In this document: positions 1-9,125 of the stretch, in pieces | How the letters are laid out: each line of letters begins with the position of its first letter | Position numbering within the stretch: position 1 is the first letter of the stretch | DNA from: Sphingomonas endolithica | Lineage (GTDB): Bacteria > Pseudomonadota > Alphaproteobacteria > Sphingomonadales > Sphingomonadaceae | DNA: 64,000 bases | NCBI RefSeq assembly: GCF_025231525.1 | Contig: NZ_CP103057.1 | Span: 806,001 to 870,000 of the forward strand | Reading direction: 5' to 3' | Position numbers and translations under genes: made by a program | The notes under the pieces: model-generated | What the model saw: only the letters and a program-made list of their open reading frames with translations | Told to the model about the DNA's origin: nothing | The model's database searches: none

Positions 1-1
1 C

Positions 2-310
2 GGAGACAAGTGGTCGGTGCTCGTCATCATCATGCTATGCGAGCGCGGTTATCGGTTCAATGAACTCAAGCGCGGGATCGACGGGATCTCGCAGCGCATG
101 CTTACCTTGACGCTGCGGAACATGGAGCGCGACGGATTTGTGACTCGCACTGTCACGCCCTCCATTCCGCCACGGGTGGACTACGAACTGACGGAGATCG
201 GGCGCTCCTTGGCCGTACCGGTCAGGCTGCTGGGCGCCTGGGCGCTGCAAAACCTCGTCGGCATCGCCTCGGCACGCGAATCCTATGACGCCGGGAACGA
301 AGACGCTTAA
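2..310 (+). CDS. HxlR-family transcriptional regulator, 5' truncated by window edge
   Basis: This is a winged helix-turn-helix regulator of the HxlR type. The frame is open from base 2 and reads GDKWSVLVI, the typical start of the HxlR domain, so a short N-terminus (usually with a conserved Cys) lies outside the window. The core continues with FNELKRGIDGISQRMLTLTL, which is the recognition-helix region, and then the wing and dimer helix (YELTEIGRSL). Such proteins are often redox- or aldehyde-responsive repressors of a neighbouring gene. The target is not visible, because the presumed divergent partner would lie upstream of base 1. Family assignment is firm; function is unknown. Confidence 0.85.
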   Translation, partial: GDKWSVLVIIMLCERGYRFNELKRGIDGISQRMLTLTLRNMERDGFVTRTVTPSIPPRVDYELTEIGRSLAVPVRLLGAWALQNLVGIASARESYDAGNEDA

Positions 311-651
311 GCCGTCATACTGCAGCAGTGTTCCGTGCCAGCGGAAAACGATTTTACTGGCACGCGACAAGTTGATCCGTCGTTGTTGCTGTCAGAGCCA
401 ACACCTCGACTGCTTCAATAGTATGATAATTTGTGCGGCGCGGCACAGACGCGACAAATCGCCTGCACCCAGGACGATCGCGACAGTCAATTAATCTGAG
501 TTATACCGCAGGAGCCAAATATATTGCGCTAGATCAGTCATTTATAGTTGCCGTTCACTGCATCCTTTGTTCTGACGGTTCGTATTTAGGATGGCTTTGG
601 TCAATCAAGTAGCAAGTCCGCCCCCTGAATGACCAAGGAGGGAGAGACACT
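311..651. other. Intergenic region upstream of the ferritin-like pair
   Basis: This 341-bp stretch has no convincing gene. It is noticeably more AT-rich than its surroundings from about 490 to 600 and presumably carries the promoter of the ferritin-like operon. I find no GGAAC-type EcfG motif in it. A strong Shine-Dalgarno (AAGGAGGGAG) sits just before the ATG at 652. A 69-codon open frame at 285-494 looks like chance. Confidence 0.5.
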
Positions 652-1644
652 ATGCCTGAAAGCGAGCAAGTGGTTCAAATGGTCGATGCGCGAGCGCAAC
701 GACGGACCGAGCGACGCGACTTCTTCAAGTTCGCCGTCACCGCAGCAGCCGTAGGCACCGGCGGCCTTGCGCTTTCCGGACGCGCCATGGCGCAGACCGC
801 GCCAAGCGAGGCGGACATTCTGAACTTCGCGCTCAATCTCGAATATCTCGAGGCGCAGTTCTACAGCTTCGCATTCAGTGGAACGGGCTTGGCCGCAGAC
901 CAGCTCACTGGCACGCAGACGCAAGGCGGAGTGACTGGCGCCCGCAAAGCGAACCTGACCGACCCTGCCGTCATCCAATATGTCCGTGAGATCGCCTCCG
1001 ACGAGGTCGCACACGTTGCCTCGCTGCGGAGATTACTCTCGACCTCGGCTGTATCGCAGCCTGCCATCGATCTCTCGCCTGCAGTGTTCACCGCCGCCGC
1101 GACCGCGGCGGGGATCGATCTCACTGCGTCCGGCGGGATCTTCGATCCGTATGCCAACGACGATAACTTCCTGACTGCCGCCTACATCTTCGAGGATGTC
1201 GGGGTCACGGCATACAAAGGCGGATCGCCGCTCCTCAACACGCCCGACATCATCGACGCAGCGGCCGGCCTGCTCGCGGCCGAGGCGTTCCATGCCGGGA
1301 TCATCCGCGGCGCACTCTATCGCCGCGGCGTGGATGTCCCCGTGCTGCGCACCAATGCCGACAAGATCTCGGACGCGCGCGACACGCTGGATGGTACGGC
1401 CACGTCTGCCGGCCCGCCGGTGCGCGTTGCCGACGACGATCAGGGCATCTCGCCTATGGACACGCAGTTCGGGCTCGCGTCCAACTTCGTGCCGACCGAT
1501 GCCAACGGCATCGTGTTCAGTCGCACCGCCGAGCAGGTTCACAACATCGCCTATCTGACCCGCAATCAGGTCACTTCTGGCGGCTTTTTCCCGAACGGGA
1601 CCAACAATCCGAACGCGGCGCTTCGCCGTTCCGGCGCGAACTGA
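652..1644 (+). CDS. Ferritin-like domain protein, Tat-exported
   Basis: This 330-residue protein has a twin-arginine leader (ERRDFFKFAV, residues about 22-31, then a hydrophobic stretch ending in AMAQ), so export in folded form is likely. The mature part matches the ferritin-like family found in desiccation-related proteins (Pfam Ferritin_2). Helices carry the expected carboxylate/His pattern: FALNLEYLEAQFYS, EIASDEVAHVASLRR and AAEAFHAG. The C-terminal part (GGFFPNGTNNPN) is typical of the bacterial members. The biochemical role is not established; metal binding or stress protection is inferred. It is followed after 11 bp by a paralogue and very likely co-transcribed with it. A strong ribosome binding site supports the start. 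Confidence 0.85.
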   Translation: MPESEQVVQMVDARAQRRTERRDFFKFAVTAAAVGTGGLALSGRAMAQTAPSEADILNFALNLEYLEAQFYSFAFSGTGLAADQLTGTQTQGGVTGARKANLTDPAVIQYVREIASDEVAHVASLRRLLSTSAVSQPAIDLSPAVFTAAATAAGIDLTASGGIFDPYANDDNFLTAAYIFEDVGVTAYKGGSPLLNTPDIIDAAAGLLAAEAFHAGIIRGALYRRGVDVPVLRTNADKISDARDTLDGTATSAGPPVRVADDDQGISPMDTQFGLASNFVPTDANGIVFSRTAEQVHNIAYLTRNQVTSGGFFPNGTNNPNAALRRSGAN

Positions 1645-1655
1645 GGAGGCGGGCG

Positions 1656-2705
1656 ATGAAAGATCAAATCGAATTTCTGGACCTGATGGAACGCGCCGGG
1701 CACCAGCGGAGCGCGCGTCGGAACTTCATTCGCCTGTGTGGCGGTGCGGCGGTAATGACCGGCGGCCTATCGCTGCTGGCAGCATGCGGCGACGACAATG
1801 ACGATCCCGAGGTCATCCAGCTACCGTCACCCACCCCCACGCCGTCGCCCACGCCGACCACGGCCGTCAGCGAAATCGACGTGCTCAACTTCGCGCTGCA
1901 GCTCGAATATCTGGAGGGGAATTATTATTCCTATGCAGTGTCGGGCCAGGGGGTACCGGCCAACCTCCAGACCGGCACCGGCACGCAAGGTGCGGTGATC
2001 ACGGGCAGCGGCGATGGCGCGGCCCGCGCGGTCAGGTTCACCGATACCGTGGTGCAACAATATGCCCGTGAGATCGCGGCCGACGAACTGGCGCATATCG
2101 GCTTTCTCAGGACCACCTTGGCCAGCGCGGCACAGGCCCAACCGGCGATCAACCTGTCGGGCAGCGCCAGCGTGACCGTCGGCACCACTACGGCCGTCGG
2201 CGCCTTCACTGCCGCCGCTCGCGCTGCGGGGGTGATCGGGCCGAACGATATCTTCGACCCGTACCTGAACGACGAGAACTTCCTGATTGGCTCCTATCTG
2301 TTGACCGATGTCGGGGTCACCGCCTATCGCGGGTCCGCCCGGCTGATCACCACCAAGACGTTCCTGGAGGCATCCGCCGGCATTCTTGCCACCGAATGCT
2401 ACCATGACGGCGTGATCCGGTCGGAACTGTGGCGTCGCGGTCTCACCGTGCCGACCATCTACAGCCGCATCACGCAGATCTCGAACGCTCGCGATGGGCT
2501 GGATGGCACGACCGACACCGATCAGGATATCGGCAATGCCACGACCGCCAACATCGTGCCGACCGACGCCGGTGGCCTGGTCCTGGGGCGTACCGCGCCG
2601 CAGGTGCTGAACGTGGTCTACCAGAACCGTGCTGCGGTGACGGCGGGCGGCTTCTTCCCGAGTGGCGTTAACGGCAACATCCGAACGAGTGGCGCAAACG
2701 CCTGA
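1656..2705 (+). CDS. Ferritin-like domain lipoprotein, paralogue of the upstream gene
   Basis: This 349-residue protein has the same ferritin-like fold as its neighbour (NFALQLEYLEGNYYSYA, REIAADELAHIGFLR, ATECYHDGVIR). It differs at the N-terminus: a twin-arginine motif (ARRNFIRLC) is followed by a lipobox-like LLAACG and a Pro/Thr linker (PSPTPTPSPTPTT), so it is probably an exported lipoprotein tethered to a membrane. A GAGGAGG ribosome binding site precedes the ATG, 11 bp after the first gene. The pair looks like a tandem duplication that yields one soluble and one anchored version. A hairpin at 2718-2746 follows the stop. Confidence 0.84.
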   Translation: MKDQIEFLDLMERAGHQRSARRNFIRLCGGAAVMTGGLSLLAACGDDNDDPEVIQLPSPTPTPSPTPTTAVSEIDVLNFALQLEYLEGNYYSYAVSGQGVPANLQTGTGTQGAVITGSGDGAARAVRFTDTVVQQYAREIAADELAHIGFLRTTLASAAQAQPAINLSGSASVTVGTTTAVGAFTAAARAAGVIGPNDIFDPYLNDENFLIGSYLLTDVGVTAYRGSARLITTKTFLEASAGILATECYHDGVIRSELWRRGLTVPTIYSRITQISNARDGLDGTTDTDQDIGNATTANIVPTDAGGLVLGRTAPQVLNVVYQNRAAVTAGGFFPSGVNGNIRTSGANA

Positions 2706-2717
2706 TGTAAACTGCTG

Positions 2718-2746
2718 GGCCGCAACGCTTCCTTGGCGTTGCGGCC
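2718..2746 (+). terminator. Probable terminator after the ferritin-like pair
   Basis: A perfect 11-bp stem (GGCCGCAACGC with its complement) encloses a 7-nt loop, 12 nt after the stop of the second ferritin-like gene. There is no clear T-run, so intrinsic termination would be weak or factor-assisted. Confidence 0.6.
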
Positions 2747-3038
2747 TAGTGACTTAAGCGGTGCGCCACCAACCGTCGGCTTGGCTTTCCCCGTGTGCCC
2801 TACAATCGGTTTGACCGCCCCCGTGCCACCCGCTTCAATCGCGTCTAGCTTCCTGGCACGTGACGACGCTGGTTGATTCATCGCTGTCCGTTCGTGTCGA
2901 GCGAAGTCGAGACACCGAGCCCAAACGCAGGTGTCTCGACTGCGCTCGACACGAACGGTCGGAGGTGAAGTCATCACAGCCAGGCAATTGGGTCACGCCA
3001 TCACTTGCACTCGCAAGCGACAGGCGTAATCGCGGGCA
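2747..3038. other. Intergenic region holding a long hairpin repeat
   Basis: There is no convincing gene between the ferritin-like pair and the MFS gene. The main content is the inverted repeat at 2888-2958. The 60-codon frame starting at 2860 runs straight through the repeat and is probably spurious. Confidence 0.5.
2888..2958. repeat. Long inverted repeat, sphingomonad palindromic type
   Basis: Two 28-bp arms (2888-2915 and 2931-2958) are complementary at all but one position and enclose a 15-nt loop. Each arm contains CGTTCGTGTCGAGCG-like sequence, the kind of REP-like palindrome common between genes in sphingomonads. It could act as a transcript-end stabiliser or be a remnant of REP-type spread. 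Confidence 0.8.
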
Positions 3039-4430
3039 ATGATCGACGGCCTCCCCCTCCCCCGCCGCCTGCTGGCGATCGGCGCGCTCTCGTGCGGCAC
3101 CGCGCTCGTCATCATCGACGGCGCCGTTGCCACCGTGGCATTGCCGACCATCGCGCACGACCTGAAGGTCGACAGCAGCGCTGTCGTTGCCGTGGTCACC
3201 GTCTATCAGCTGACCCTGGTCATGATGCTGCTGCCCTTTGCCGGGCTTGGCGATCGCATCGGTCTCAAGCGCCTGTATCAATACGGGCAATTGCTGTTCA
3301 CGGCAGCGACGATCCTGTGCTTCTTTGCCAAAAGTCTGCCCTTCCTGCTTATCGTCCGCGTCGCGCAAGCGATTGGCGCTGCGGCGGCGCTCAGCGTTTC
3401 GTCCGCGCTGATCCGCCAGACCTATCCCGCCAAGCAACTCGGCCGTGGCCTCGGCATCAACTCGGTCGTCGTTTCGAGCTCGGCCGCCGCCGCGCCGACG
3501 ATCGGCGGGCTCATCCTGGCGATCGCGCCCTGGCCGTGGGTATTCGCCAGCGCCGTGCCCTTTGCCTGCCTTTCGCTCGCCTTCGGCCGCGCCCTGCCCG
3601 ATCCCAAGCCGCGCGACGCGCCGTTCGACGTACTGGGCGCCGTGATGTGCGCCGCAATGTTCGGCCTGGTCATAGGCGGCCTTGAAAGCGCAGTTCATGG
3701 CGATTCCCCGATCGTGTCGGCGGCGATCGTGCTCGTCGGCGCGCTGGTCGGCGTGACCTTCGTCAGGCGCCAGAAAGGCGAGACCGATCCGATCCTGCCG
3801 ATCGATCTGCTCGCCCGCCCGGTCCTCGCGCTGTCGGTGATCGGCGCCTATACGGCGTTCATCGCGTCGATGACGTTGCTGCTCTCGACACCGTTCCGGC
3901 TGGCAGAGCTCGATTTCACGCCGGCAATGATCGGCGCGGCGATCGCGCCCTGGCCGCTCACCAACATGATCGTCGCGCCGCTTGCCGGCTGGCTGTCCGA
4001 CCGGGTGCCCGCCGGCATCCTCGGCGGCATCGGCATGGCCGTATCGATCTGCGCACTGCTGCTGATCGCCTTCATGCCCGCCGACCCCAGCCTGTTCGAC
4101 GTCGCCTGGCGCATGGCGCTGTGCGGCTCGGGCTTCGGCACGTTCCTGCCGCCCAATGCGCGGCTGATCATCGGCAGCGCCCCGCGCGAGCGCGCTGCTG
4201 CTGCCGGCGGCCTCGTGTCCACCGTGCGGCTGGTCGGCCAGACCACCGGTGCGACGCTCGTTGCCGCGTTGCTGGCCCTGCACATCGGCGACGGCATCGT
4301 CCCGCCGCTGATCGCGGCCGGCCTGGCCTTCGTCGCCGGATTGTGCAGCCTTGCCCGCCTGCGTCCCTCGATCCGCAACCCGCGCGGCGAGGAAGCGGAG
4401 GACGTGCAGCCCGCCAGCCCGGTGCGATAG
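3039..4430 (+). CDS. MFS transporter, DHA2-like multidrug exporter family
   Basis: This is a 463-residue multi-pass inner membrane protein. Motif A after TM2 reads GLGDRIGLKRLY. TM4/TM5 (RQTYPAKQLGRGLGINS) and the overall length fit the DHA2 drug:proton antiporters, which often have 14 TM helices; I count 12-14 hydrophobic segments. It is probably an efflux carrier, but the substrate cannot be deduced. It has a weak ribosome binding site and no obvious partner membrane-fusion protein, so it probably works alone. A minus-strand frame of 535 codons across this gene is a shadow. Confidence 0.83.
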   Translation: MIDGLPLPRRLLAIGALSCGTALVIIDGAVATVALPTIAHDLKVDSSAVVAVVTVYQLTLVMMLLPFAGLGDRIGLKRLYQYGQLLFTAATILCFFAKSLPFLLIVRVAQAIGAAAALSVSSALIRQTYPAKQLGRGLGINSVVVSSSAAAAPTIGGLILAIAPWPWVFASAVPFACLSLAFGRALPDPKPRDAPFDVLGAVMCAAMFGLVIGGLESAVHGDSPIVSAAIVLVGALVGVTFVRRQKGETDPILPIDLLARPVLALSVIGAYTAFIASMTLLLSTPFRLAELDFTPAMIGAAIAPWPLTNMIVAPLAGWLSDRVPAGILGGIGMAVSICALLLIAFMPADPSLFDVAWRMALCGSGFGTFLPPNARLIIGSAPRERAAAAGGLVSTVRLVGQTTGATLVAALLALHIGDGIVPPLIAAGLAFVAGLCSLARLRPSIRNPRGEEAEDVQPASPVR

Positions 4431-4444
4431 CGCGCTCAGCAAGA

Positions 4445-4469
4445 GGAACCCCGATGGTTGCGGGCCGTT
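4445..4469 (+). promoter_or_regulatory. EcfG-type general stress promoter
   Basis: GGAAC at 4445-4449 is followed after exactly 16 nt by CGTT at 4466-4469. This is an exact match to the alphaproteobacterial EcfG sigma-factor consensus (GGAAC-N16/17-CGTT). Transcription would start near 4476, about 33 nt before the ATG of the hydrolase at 4509. Confidence 0.75.
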
Positions 4470-4508
4470 AACCTAGGATAAGTTCCGCATCCTACTTGGA
4501 GTATCCGC

Positions 4509-5381
4509 ATGCCCCATATCAAGACCCGTGACGGCACCGAGCTCTACGTCAAGGATTGGGGCAGTGGCCGCCCCGTCGTGCTGATCCACGGCTGGCCGCT
4601 CAGCGCCGATAGTTGGGACGCGCAGGCGATGGCGCTGGCCGATGCCGGCTTGCGCGCGATCGCTTATGACAGGCGCGGCTTCGGGCGCTCGGACCAGCCC
4701 TGGACCGGCTACGATTACGACACGCTTGCCGACGATCTCGCCGATGTCCTGAAGGAAACCGGCGCGGAGGAGGACGCCACCCTGGTCGGCTTCTCGATGG
4801 GTGGCGGCGAAGTCGCGCGCTACATGAGCCGTCATGAGGGCAAGGGCGTCATCGCCGCCGGCCTGGTCTCGTCCGTGGTTCCTTACATGCTCCAGACCGA
4901 CGACAATCCCGATGGCGTGCCGGAAGAGAAGCTGCAGAGCATCGCCGACGGCATCCTGAAGGATCGCCCGGGCTTCTTCCGCACCTTCCTCGAACAATTC
5001 TTCGGCGTCGGCTTCATCTCCTCGCCGGTCAGCGACGAGACGGTAGACTGGGCATGGCGGCTGGCGATGCAGGGCGGCCTCAAGCCGATCCTCGCCTGCG
5101 CGCAGTCGTTCGGCCATACCGATTTCCGTGGCGAGCTGCCCACCTTTCGCGTGCCCACGCTCGTCGTCCATGGCACGTCGGACAAGACCGTGCCGATCGA
5201 CCCGACCGGCCGTGCCGCCGCACGCGGCATCGCGCAGTCGCAGCTTGTCGAATACGATGGTGCGCCGCACGGGCTGACCGTGACGGAGAGCGACCGCTTC
5301 ACCAACGACCTGCTGACCTTCCTCGGCCGCGGCCGCCCGACCACCGCCACAGAGCACGACGTACAGTTAGTGGATCGGTAA
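4509..5381 (+). CDS. Alpha/beta hydrolase, non-heme chloroperoxidase-like
   Basis: This 290-residue protein has the full alpha/beta-hydrolase pattern: oxyanion-hole region VVLIHGWPLS, nucleophile elbow GFSMGGG (Ser about 97), acid HGTSDKTVP and catalytic His in GAPHGLTVTE. Length and sequence resemble cofactor-free haloperoxidases/perhydrolases and related esterases; there is no signal peptide, so it is cytoplasmic. The natural substrate is unknown. A GGAG ribosome binding site precedes the ATG, and the promoter at 4445-4469 suggests control by the general stress response. The next gene is convergent. Confidence 0.87.
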   Translation: MPHIKTRDGTELYVKDWGSGRPVVLIHGWPLSADSWDAQAMALADAGLRAIAYDRRGFGRSDQPWTGYDYDTLADDLADVLKETGAEEDATLVGFSMGGGEVARYMSRHEGKGVIAAGLVSSVVPYMLQTDDNPDGVPEEKLQSIADGILKDRPGFFRTFLEQFFGVGFISSPVSDETVDWAWRLAMQGGLKPILACAQSFGHTDFRGELPTFRVPTLVVHGTSDKTVPIDPTGRAAARGIAQSQLVEYDGAPHGLTVTESDRFTNDLLTFLGRGRPTTATEHDVQLVDR

Positions 5382-5412
5382 AAAGAGAGCGGGCGGCGCT
5401 TCGGCGTCGCCC
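5380..5412 (-). terminator. Terminator of the ftsB transcript
   Basis: Arms at 5391-5399 and 5404-5412 pair with one mismatch around a TTCG/CGAA tetraloop. Reading on the minus strand, the stem is followed by GCTCTCTTTTT, so this is a rho-independent terminator just after ftsB. It may also act for the convergent hydrolase. Confidence 0.65.
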
Positions 5413-5419
5413 ACCAGCT

Positions 5420-5731
5420 TCAGTTGAGCGGAACGATAACCTCGTCCGGGTGCACGACGTTCAGCTTCTTGCGCGTCAGTTCGTCGACCAGGTCGGGATC
5501 GGCACTCTTCGGGTCGAGCAACGCGACCTTGTTTTGCCACTCGGCGCGCTTCGCCTTCAGCGCGGCCAGCTGCACGTCGCGCTTGGCCAATTGACGCGTG
5601 ATATCGCCGTAAGCGCGCGCGCCATTGGGCCCGAACACGGTATAGCTGCCCAGCCCCGCAATCACGATCACCACCAGCGCCGGCACGATCGCGCGGAGCA
5701 GCATGATATTGAAGGAAGAACGCTTGGCCAT
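5420..5731 (-). CDS. ftsB: Septum formation initiator FtsB-like
   Basis: A 103-residue protein with one N-terminal TM segment (AIVPALVVIVIAGLGSY), a coiled-coil (ITRQLAKRDVQLAALKAKRA) and a short conserved tail (DELTRKKLNVVHPDEVIV). This is the DivIC/FtsB family, a bitopic divisome protein that links FtsL and FtsQ during septation. I start at the ATG at 5731 (MAKRSSF); a 13-residue upstream extension is also open. It lies 64 bp downstream of enolase in the same direction, the usual order in alphaproteobacteria. A terminator follows. Confidence 0.85.
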   Translation of the reverse strand: MAKRSSFNIMLLRAIVPALVVIVIAGLGSYTVFGPNGARAYGDITRQLAKRDVQLAALKAKRAEWQNKVALLDPKSADPDLVDELTRKKLNVVHPDEVIVPLN

Positions 5732-5795
5732 GTCGCGTGCGATTCTCGCAGTCGCGCGCGTTATGAGCAAGCGTTTTCAACCATCTGGGGCGAAA

Positions 5796-7082
<1,287 letters not shown>

Positions 7083-7156
7083 CTAACTCTGGCCGGGTCG
7101 GCGTTGTCGCAGCCGTCTATCGGCTATCGCGTGGATCGGCAATTCAGCGACATGAT

Positions 7157-7181
7157 GGAACCGCGCCGCGTGCGGCAAGTT
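7157..7181 (+). promoter_or_regulatory. EcfG-like promoter of the small membrane-protein operon
   Basis: GGAAC at 7157-7161 is followed after 16 nt by AGTT at 7178-7181, one base off the EcfG consensus GGAAC-N16/17-CGTT. The predicted start near 7188 gives a leader of about 20 nt to the ATG at 7211. The downstream genes are of the type usually induced by general stress. Confidence 0.6.
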
Positions 7182-7210
7182 GACCCGGTTAACAATCGAA
7201 AGGGCGCAAG

Positions 7211-7840
7211 ATGGCCGACCAGAACGACAAACCGAACGACAACATCGACACGAATACAGCCGCGGAGACGCCGCCGGCCGCGACGACGTTCGAGCCCGCG
7301 GGTGAGCTCGACGGCGACGATGTCGAATTCGAGAGCGCGGATGCCGCCGATACCGGCGGCGCCAAGAATACCGCCAGCGCGTCGTCCGCCAGCAGCAACG
7401 GCAGTTCGGCCGACAGCTCGGCCAGCAGCAGCACCGCGGGCGCCAGCTCTGCCGCCTCGAGTGCAGCACAGACGCTCAAGGACAGTGCCGCCTTGTTGAC
7501 CAAGAATGTCGGCGAGCGGGCCAAGGGTTACGTCGAAGACGGCAAATCGCGCGCCGGCGGAGCGCTCGACGAGCTCGCGCAGATGATGCACGACGCAGCA
7601 GGCACGGTCGATGAGAAGGTCGGCACCCAATATGGTCAATATGCCCGCACCGCCGCCGAGACCGTCACCGACTTTTCGGAATCGCTGAAGGCGAAGAACA
7701 TCGATGAGCTGATCGCCGATGCCAGTGGTTTCGTGAAGAAGAGCCCGGCGATTGCCATCGGCACCGCCGCAGCGCTCGGCTTCGTGCTGATCCGCTTGGT
7801 CCAGTCCGGCCTCAATGCCGAAACCGACGATCAGGCCTGA
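7211..7840 (+). CDS. YqjD/ElaB-like (DUF883-type) membrane-anchored stress protein
   Basis: A 209-residue protein with a long acidic, Ser/Ala-rich disordered N-terminus (residues about 1-85), amphipathic helices (TLKDSAALLTKNVGERAKGY) and one C-terminal TM segment (PAIAIGTAAALGFVLIRLV). The layout resembles YqjD/ElaB/DUF883 proteins, which in E. coli are inner membrane, ribosome-associated stationary-phase proteins. Similarity is by architecture only. It is first in a four-gene operon with YqjE-like and related proteins. The promoter at 7157 suggests stress induction. Confidence 0.7.
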   Translation: MADQNDKPNDNIDTNTAAETPPAATTFEPAGELDGDDVEFESADAADTGGAKNTASASSASSNGSSADSSASSSTAGASSAASSAAQTLKDSAALLTKNVGERAKGYVEDGKSRAGGALDELAQMMHDAAGTVDEKVGTQYGQYARTAAETVTDFSESLKAKNIDELIADASGFVKKSPAIAIGTAAALGFVLIRLVQSGLNAETDDQA

Positions 7841-7865
7841 TCACATTGATGCGGGAGATTGGATA

Positions 7866-8210
7866 GTGGTGCCGTCGTCCGGGCAGAAAAGCATCGGCGC
7901 GTTGGTGTCACGTCTGGTTGCCGACGCAAGGGCGGTCGTAACCGCCGAGATCACGCTGTACCGCGCGAAATCGGTGTCATGGCTCGCCCAGGCCAAGACG
8001 ATCGCCATCTTCGGTGTCACCGCACTGATCCTGGTCAATGCGGCGATCATCGCATTGCTGGTTGGGCTGATCCTGACCATCCAGACGCTGGTCGGCCCCG
8101 GCTGGGCGACGGCGATCGTGGTTCTGGGCACGCTGGTCATTGCCGGCTTGCTTGGCTGGCTGGCGAGTGGACGGGTCAGTAAGCTGCTGGCGGGCGACGC
8201 GGCACGATGA
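7866..8210 (+). CDS. Phage-holin-superfamily III / YqjE-like membrane protein
   Basis: A 114-residue protein with a short cytoplasmic N-terminus (SIGALVSRLVADARAVVTAE) and two strong TM helices (IAIFGVTALILVNAAIIALL; WATAIVVLGTLVIAGLLGWL). This matches the YqjE/holin III-like family that accompanies YqjD-type proteins. I choose the GTG at 7866 because GGGAGA lies just upstream; an ATG at 7815 would add 17 residues and overlap the previous gene by 26 bp. The stop overlaps the next start (ATGA), which indicates translational coupling. The word holin reflects the fold name; lysis activity is not implied. Confidence 0.75.
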   Translation: MVPSSGQKSIGALVSRLVADARAVVTAEITLYRAKSVSWLAQAKTIAIFGVTALILVNAAIIALLVGLILTIQTLVGPGWATAIVVLGTLVIAGLLGWLASGRVSKLLAGDAAR

Positions 8211-8572
8211 CCGATCAGCCTTCGTCCATCGCCGCCGCCGAGTTTCAGGCCGCCGTCGCACGCCGTCAGTTCGCCCTGACTGTCGCCACGGCACAGGCGC
8301 GGTTCGCCCCGGCGGCCCTGGTGCAGGAAGTTGCGCAAACGCTGCGCGGCAAACGGCAGGATCTCGTCCGCGACGGCGTGGATACCGCCAGGCGCTATCC
8401 TTTGCCGCTTGCGGGCGCATGCACTGCCGTGCTGCTGTATCTGCTGCGCCGCCCGATCGCCCGGTTGTTCCTGCGGCGCAAGCCCGATGCAACCCCCGCC
8501 CCCTCTACGAGTTTGATCCCCGAAAGCTCGATCAAAGACCGGCCGCGTGCCGCGAAAAGGAAGTCATCATGA
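8207..8572 (+). CDS. Small membrane protein, DUF3618-like
   Basis: This 121-residue protein has no enzyme motif. The N-terminal helix is Ala/Gln-rich (IAAAEFQAAVARRQFALTV), a middle segment is hydrophobic (PLPLAGACTAVLLYLLRRPI), and the tail is basic and disordered. It resembles short DUF3618-type companions of YqjD/YqjE operons, but I cannot be sure of the family. It starts at an ATGA overlap with the upstream gene and ends at an ATGA overlap with the downstream one, so the three are one translation unit. Confidence 0.65.
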   Translation: MTDQPSSIAAAEFQAAVARRQFALTVATAQARFAPAALVQEVAQTLRGKRQDLVRDGVDTARRYPLPLAGACTAVLLYLLRRPIARLFLRRKPDATPAPSTSLIPESSIKDRPRAAKRKSS

Positions 8573-9066
8573 ACCAGCAGACCAAGTCACATGCCGCCGC
8601 TGGCGCCGCCACGCAGTCCGACACGCAAGGCAAGGCTCCGGCAGCCCCCAAGGGCACGGTCGACAAGACCCTGGCCGCGGCCAACAAGGCACTGGATCGT
8701 ACGCTGGATGGCGCGCGCGATGCCGCTGACCGCACCGCACAGGTGATCGATGCCAACCCGCTTCCCGTGCTCGTCGGCGGCCTTGCACTCGGCGCGCTTG
8801 CCGGCGCGCTGCTGCCGCGCAGCCAGCGCGAAGTGCAGATGCTCGCGCCGGTCGGCGTCAAGCTGCGCACCACCGCGACCGGCGCCTTGCACAACGCCAA
8901 GCAGACCGGCCTTGCCGAACTCGGCGCGCTCGGCCTCAGCCGCGGTGCGATGAGCGATCAGGCAGGCAAGCTCGTCGGCGGTGTGCTTACCGCACTCGTG
9001 ACCGCGGGCACTGCGGCGATCACCAATGCAAACGCCAAGAAGGCGGAAGCAAGCTCCACGGACTAG
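8569..9066 (+). CDS. Conserved hypothetical membrane-associated protein of the stress operon
   Basis: A 165-residue protein. Residues 1-45 are polar and low-complexity. A helical stretch (NKALDRTLDGARDAADRTAQ) precedes a glycine-rich hydrophobic segment (PVLVGGLALGALAGALLP), and a second hydrophobic segment lies near the C-terminus (VLTALVTAGTAAIT). The pattern again recalls DUF883-like proteins with a GxxxGxLaGallP anchor. The ATG at 8569 overlaps the previous stop. The role is probably envelope stress protection, inferred from the operon. Confidence 0.65.
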   Translation: MNQQTKSHAAAGAATQSDTQGKAPAAPKGTVDKTLAAANKALDRTLDGARDAADRTAQVIDANPLPVLVGGLALGALAGALLPRSQREVQMLAPVGVKLRTTATGALHNAKQTGLAELGALGLSRGAMSDQAGKLVGGVLTALVTAGTAAITNANAKKAEASSTD

Positions 9067-9125
9067 CCGCCCGCGCTTGCCGACGCTAAGGCCGGTCGTG
9101 ACTCTTTTCCCCAGGAATCACGATC

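Noticed and set aside
285..494. 69-codon frame after the HxlR gene
   Set aside because: It overlaps the HxlR gene, has no ribosome binding site, and its composition does not look like a protein.
2835..4442. 535-codon minus-strand open frame
   Set aside because: It lies antisense to the MFS transporter. The composition (Arg, Gln, Asp, His) is typical of a shadow frame in GC-rich DNA, and there is no domain or ribosome binding site.
7866..8210. Holin label as evidence of a prophage
   Set aside because: The holin III superfamily name applies to YqjE-like chromosomal stress proteins. No phage genes adjoin this operon.
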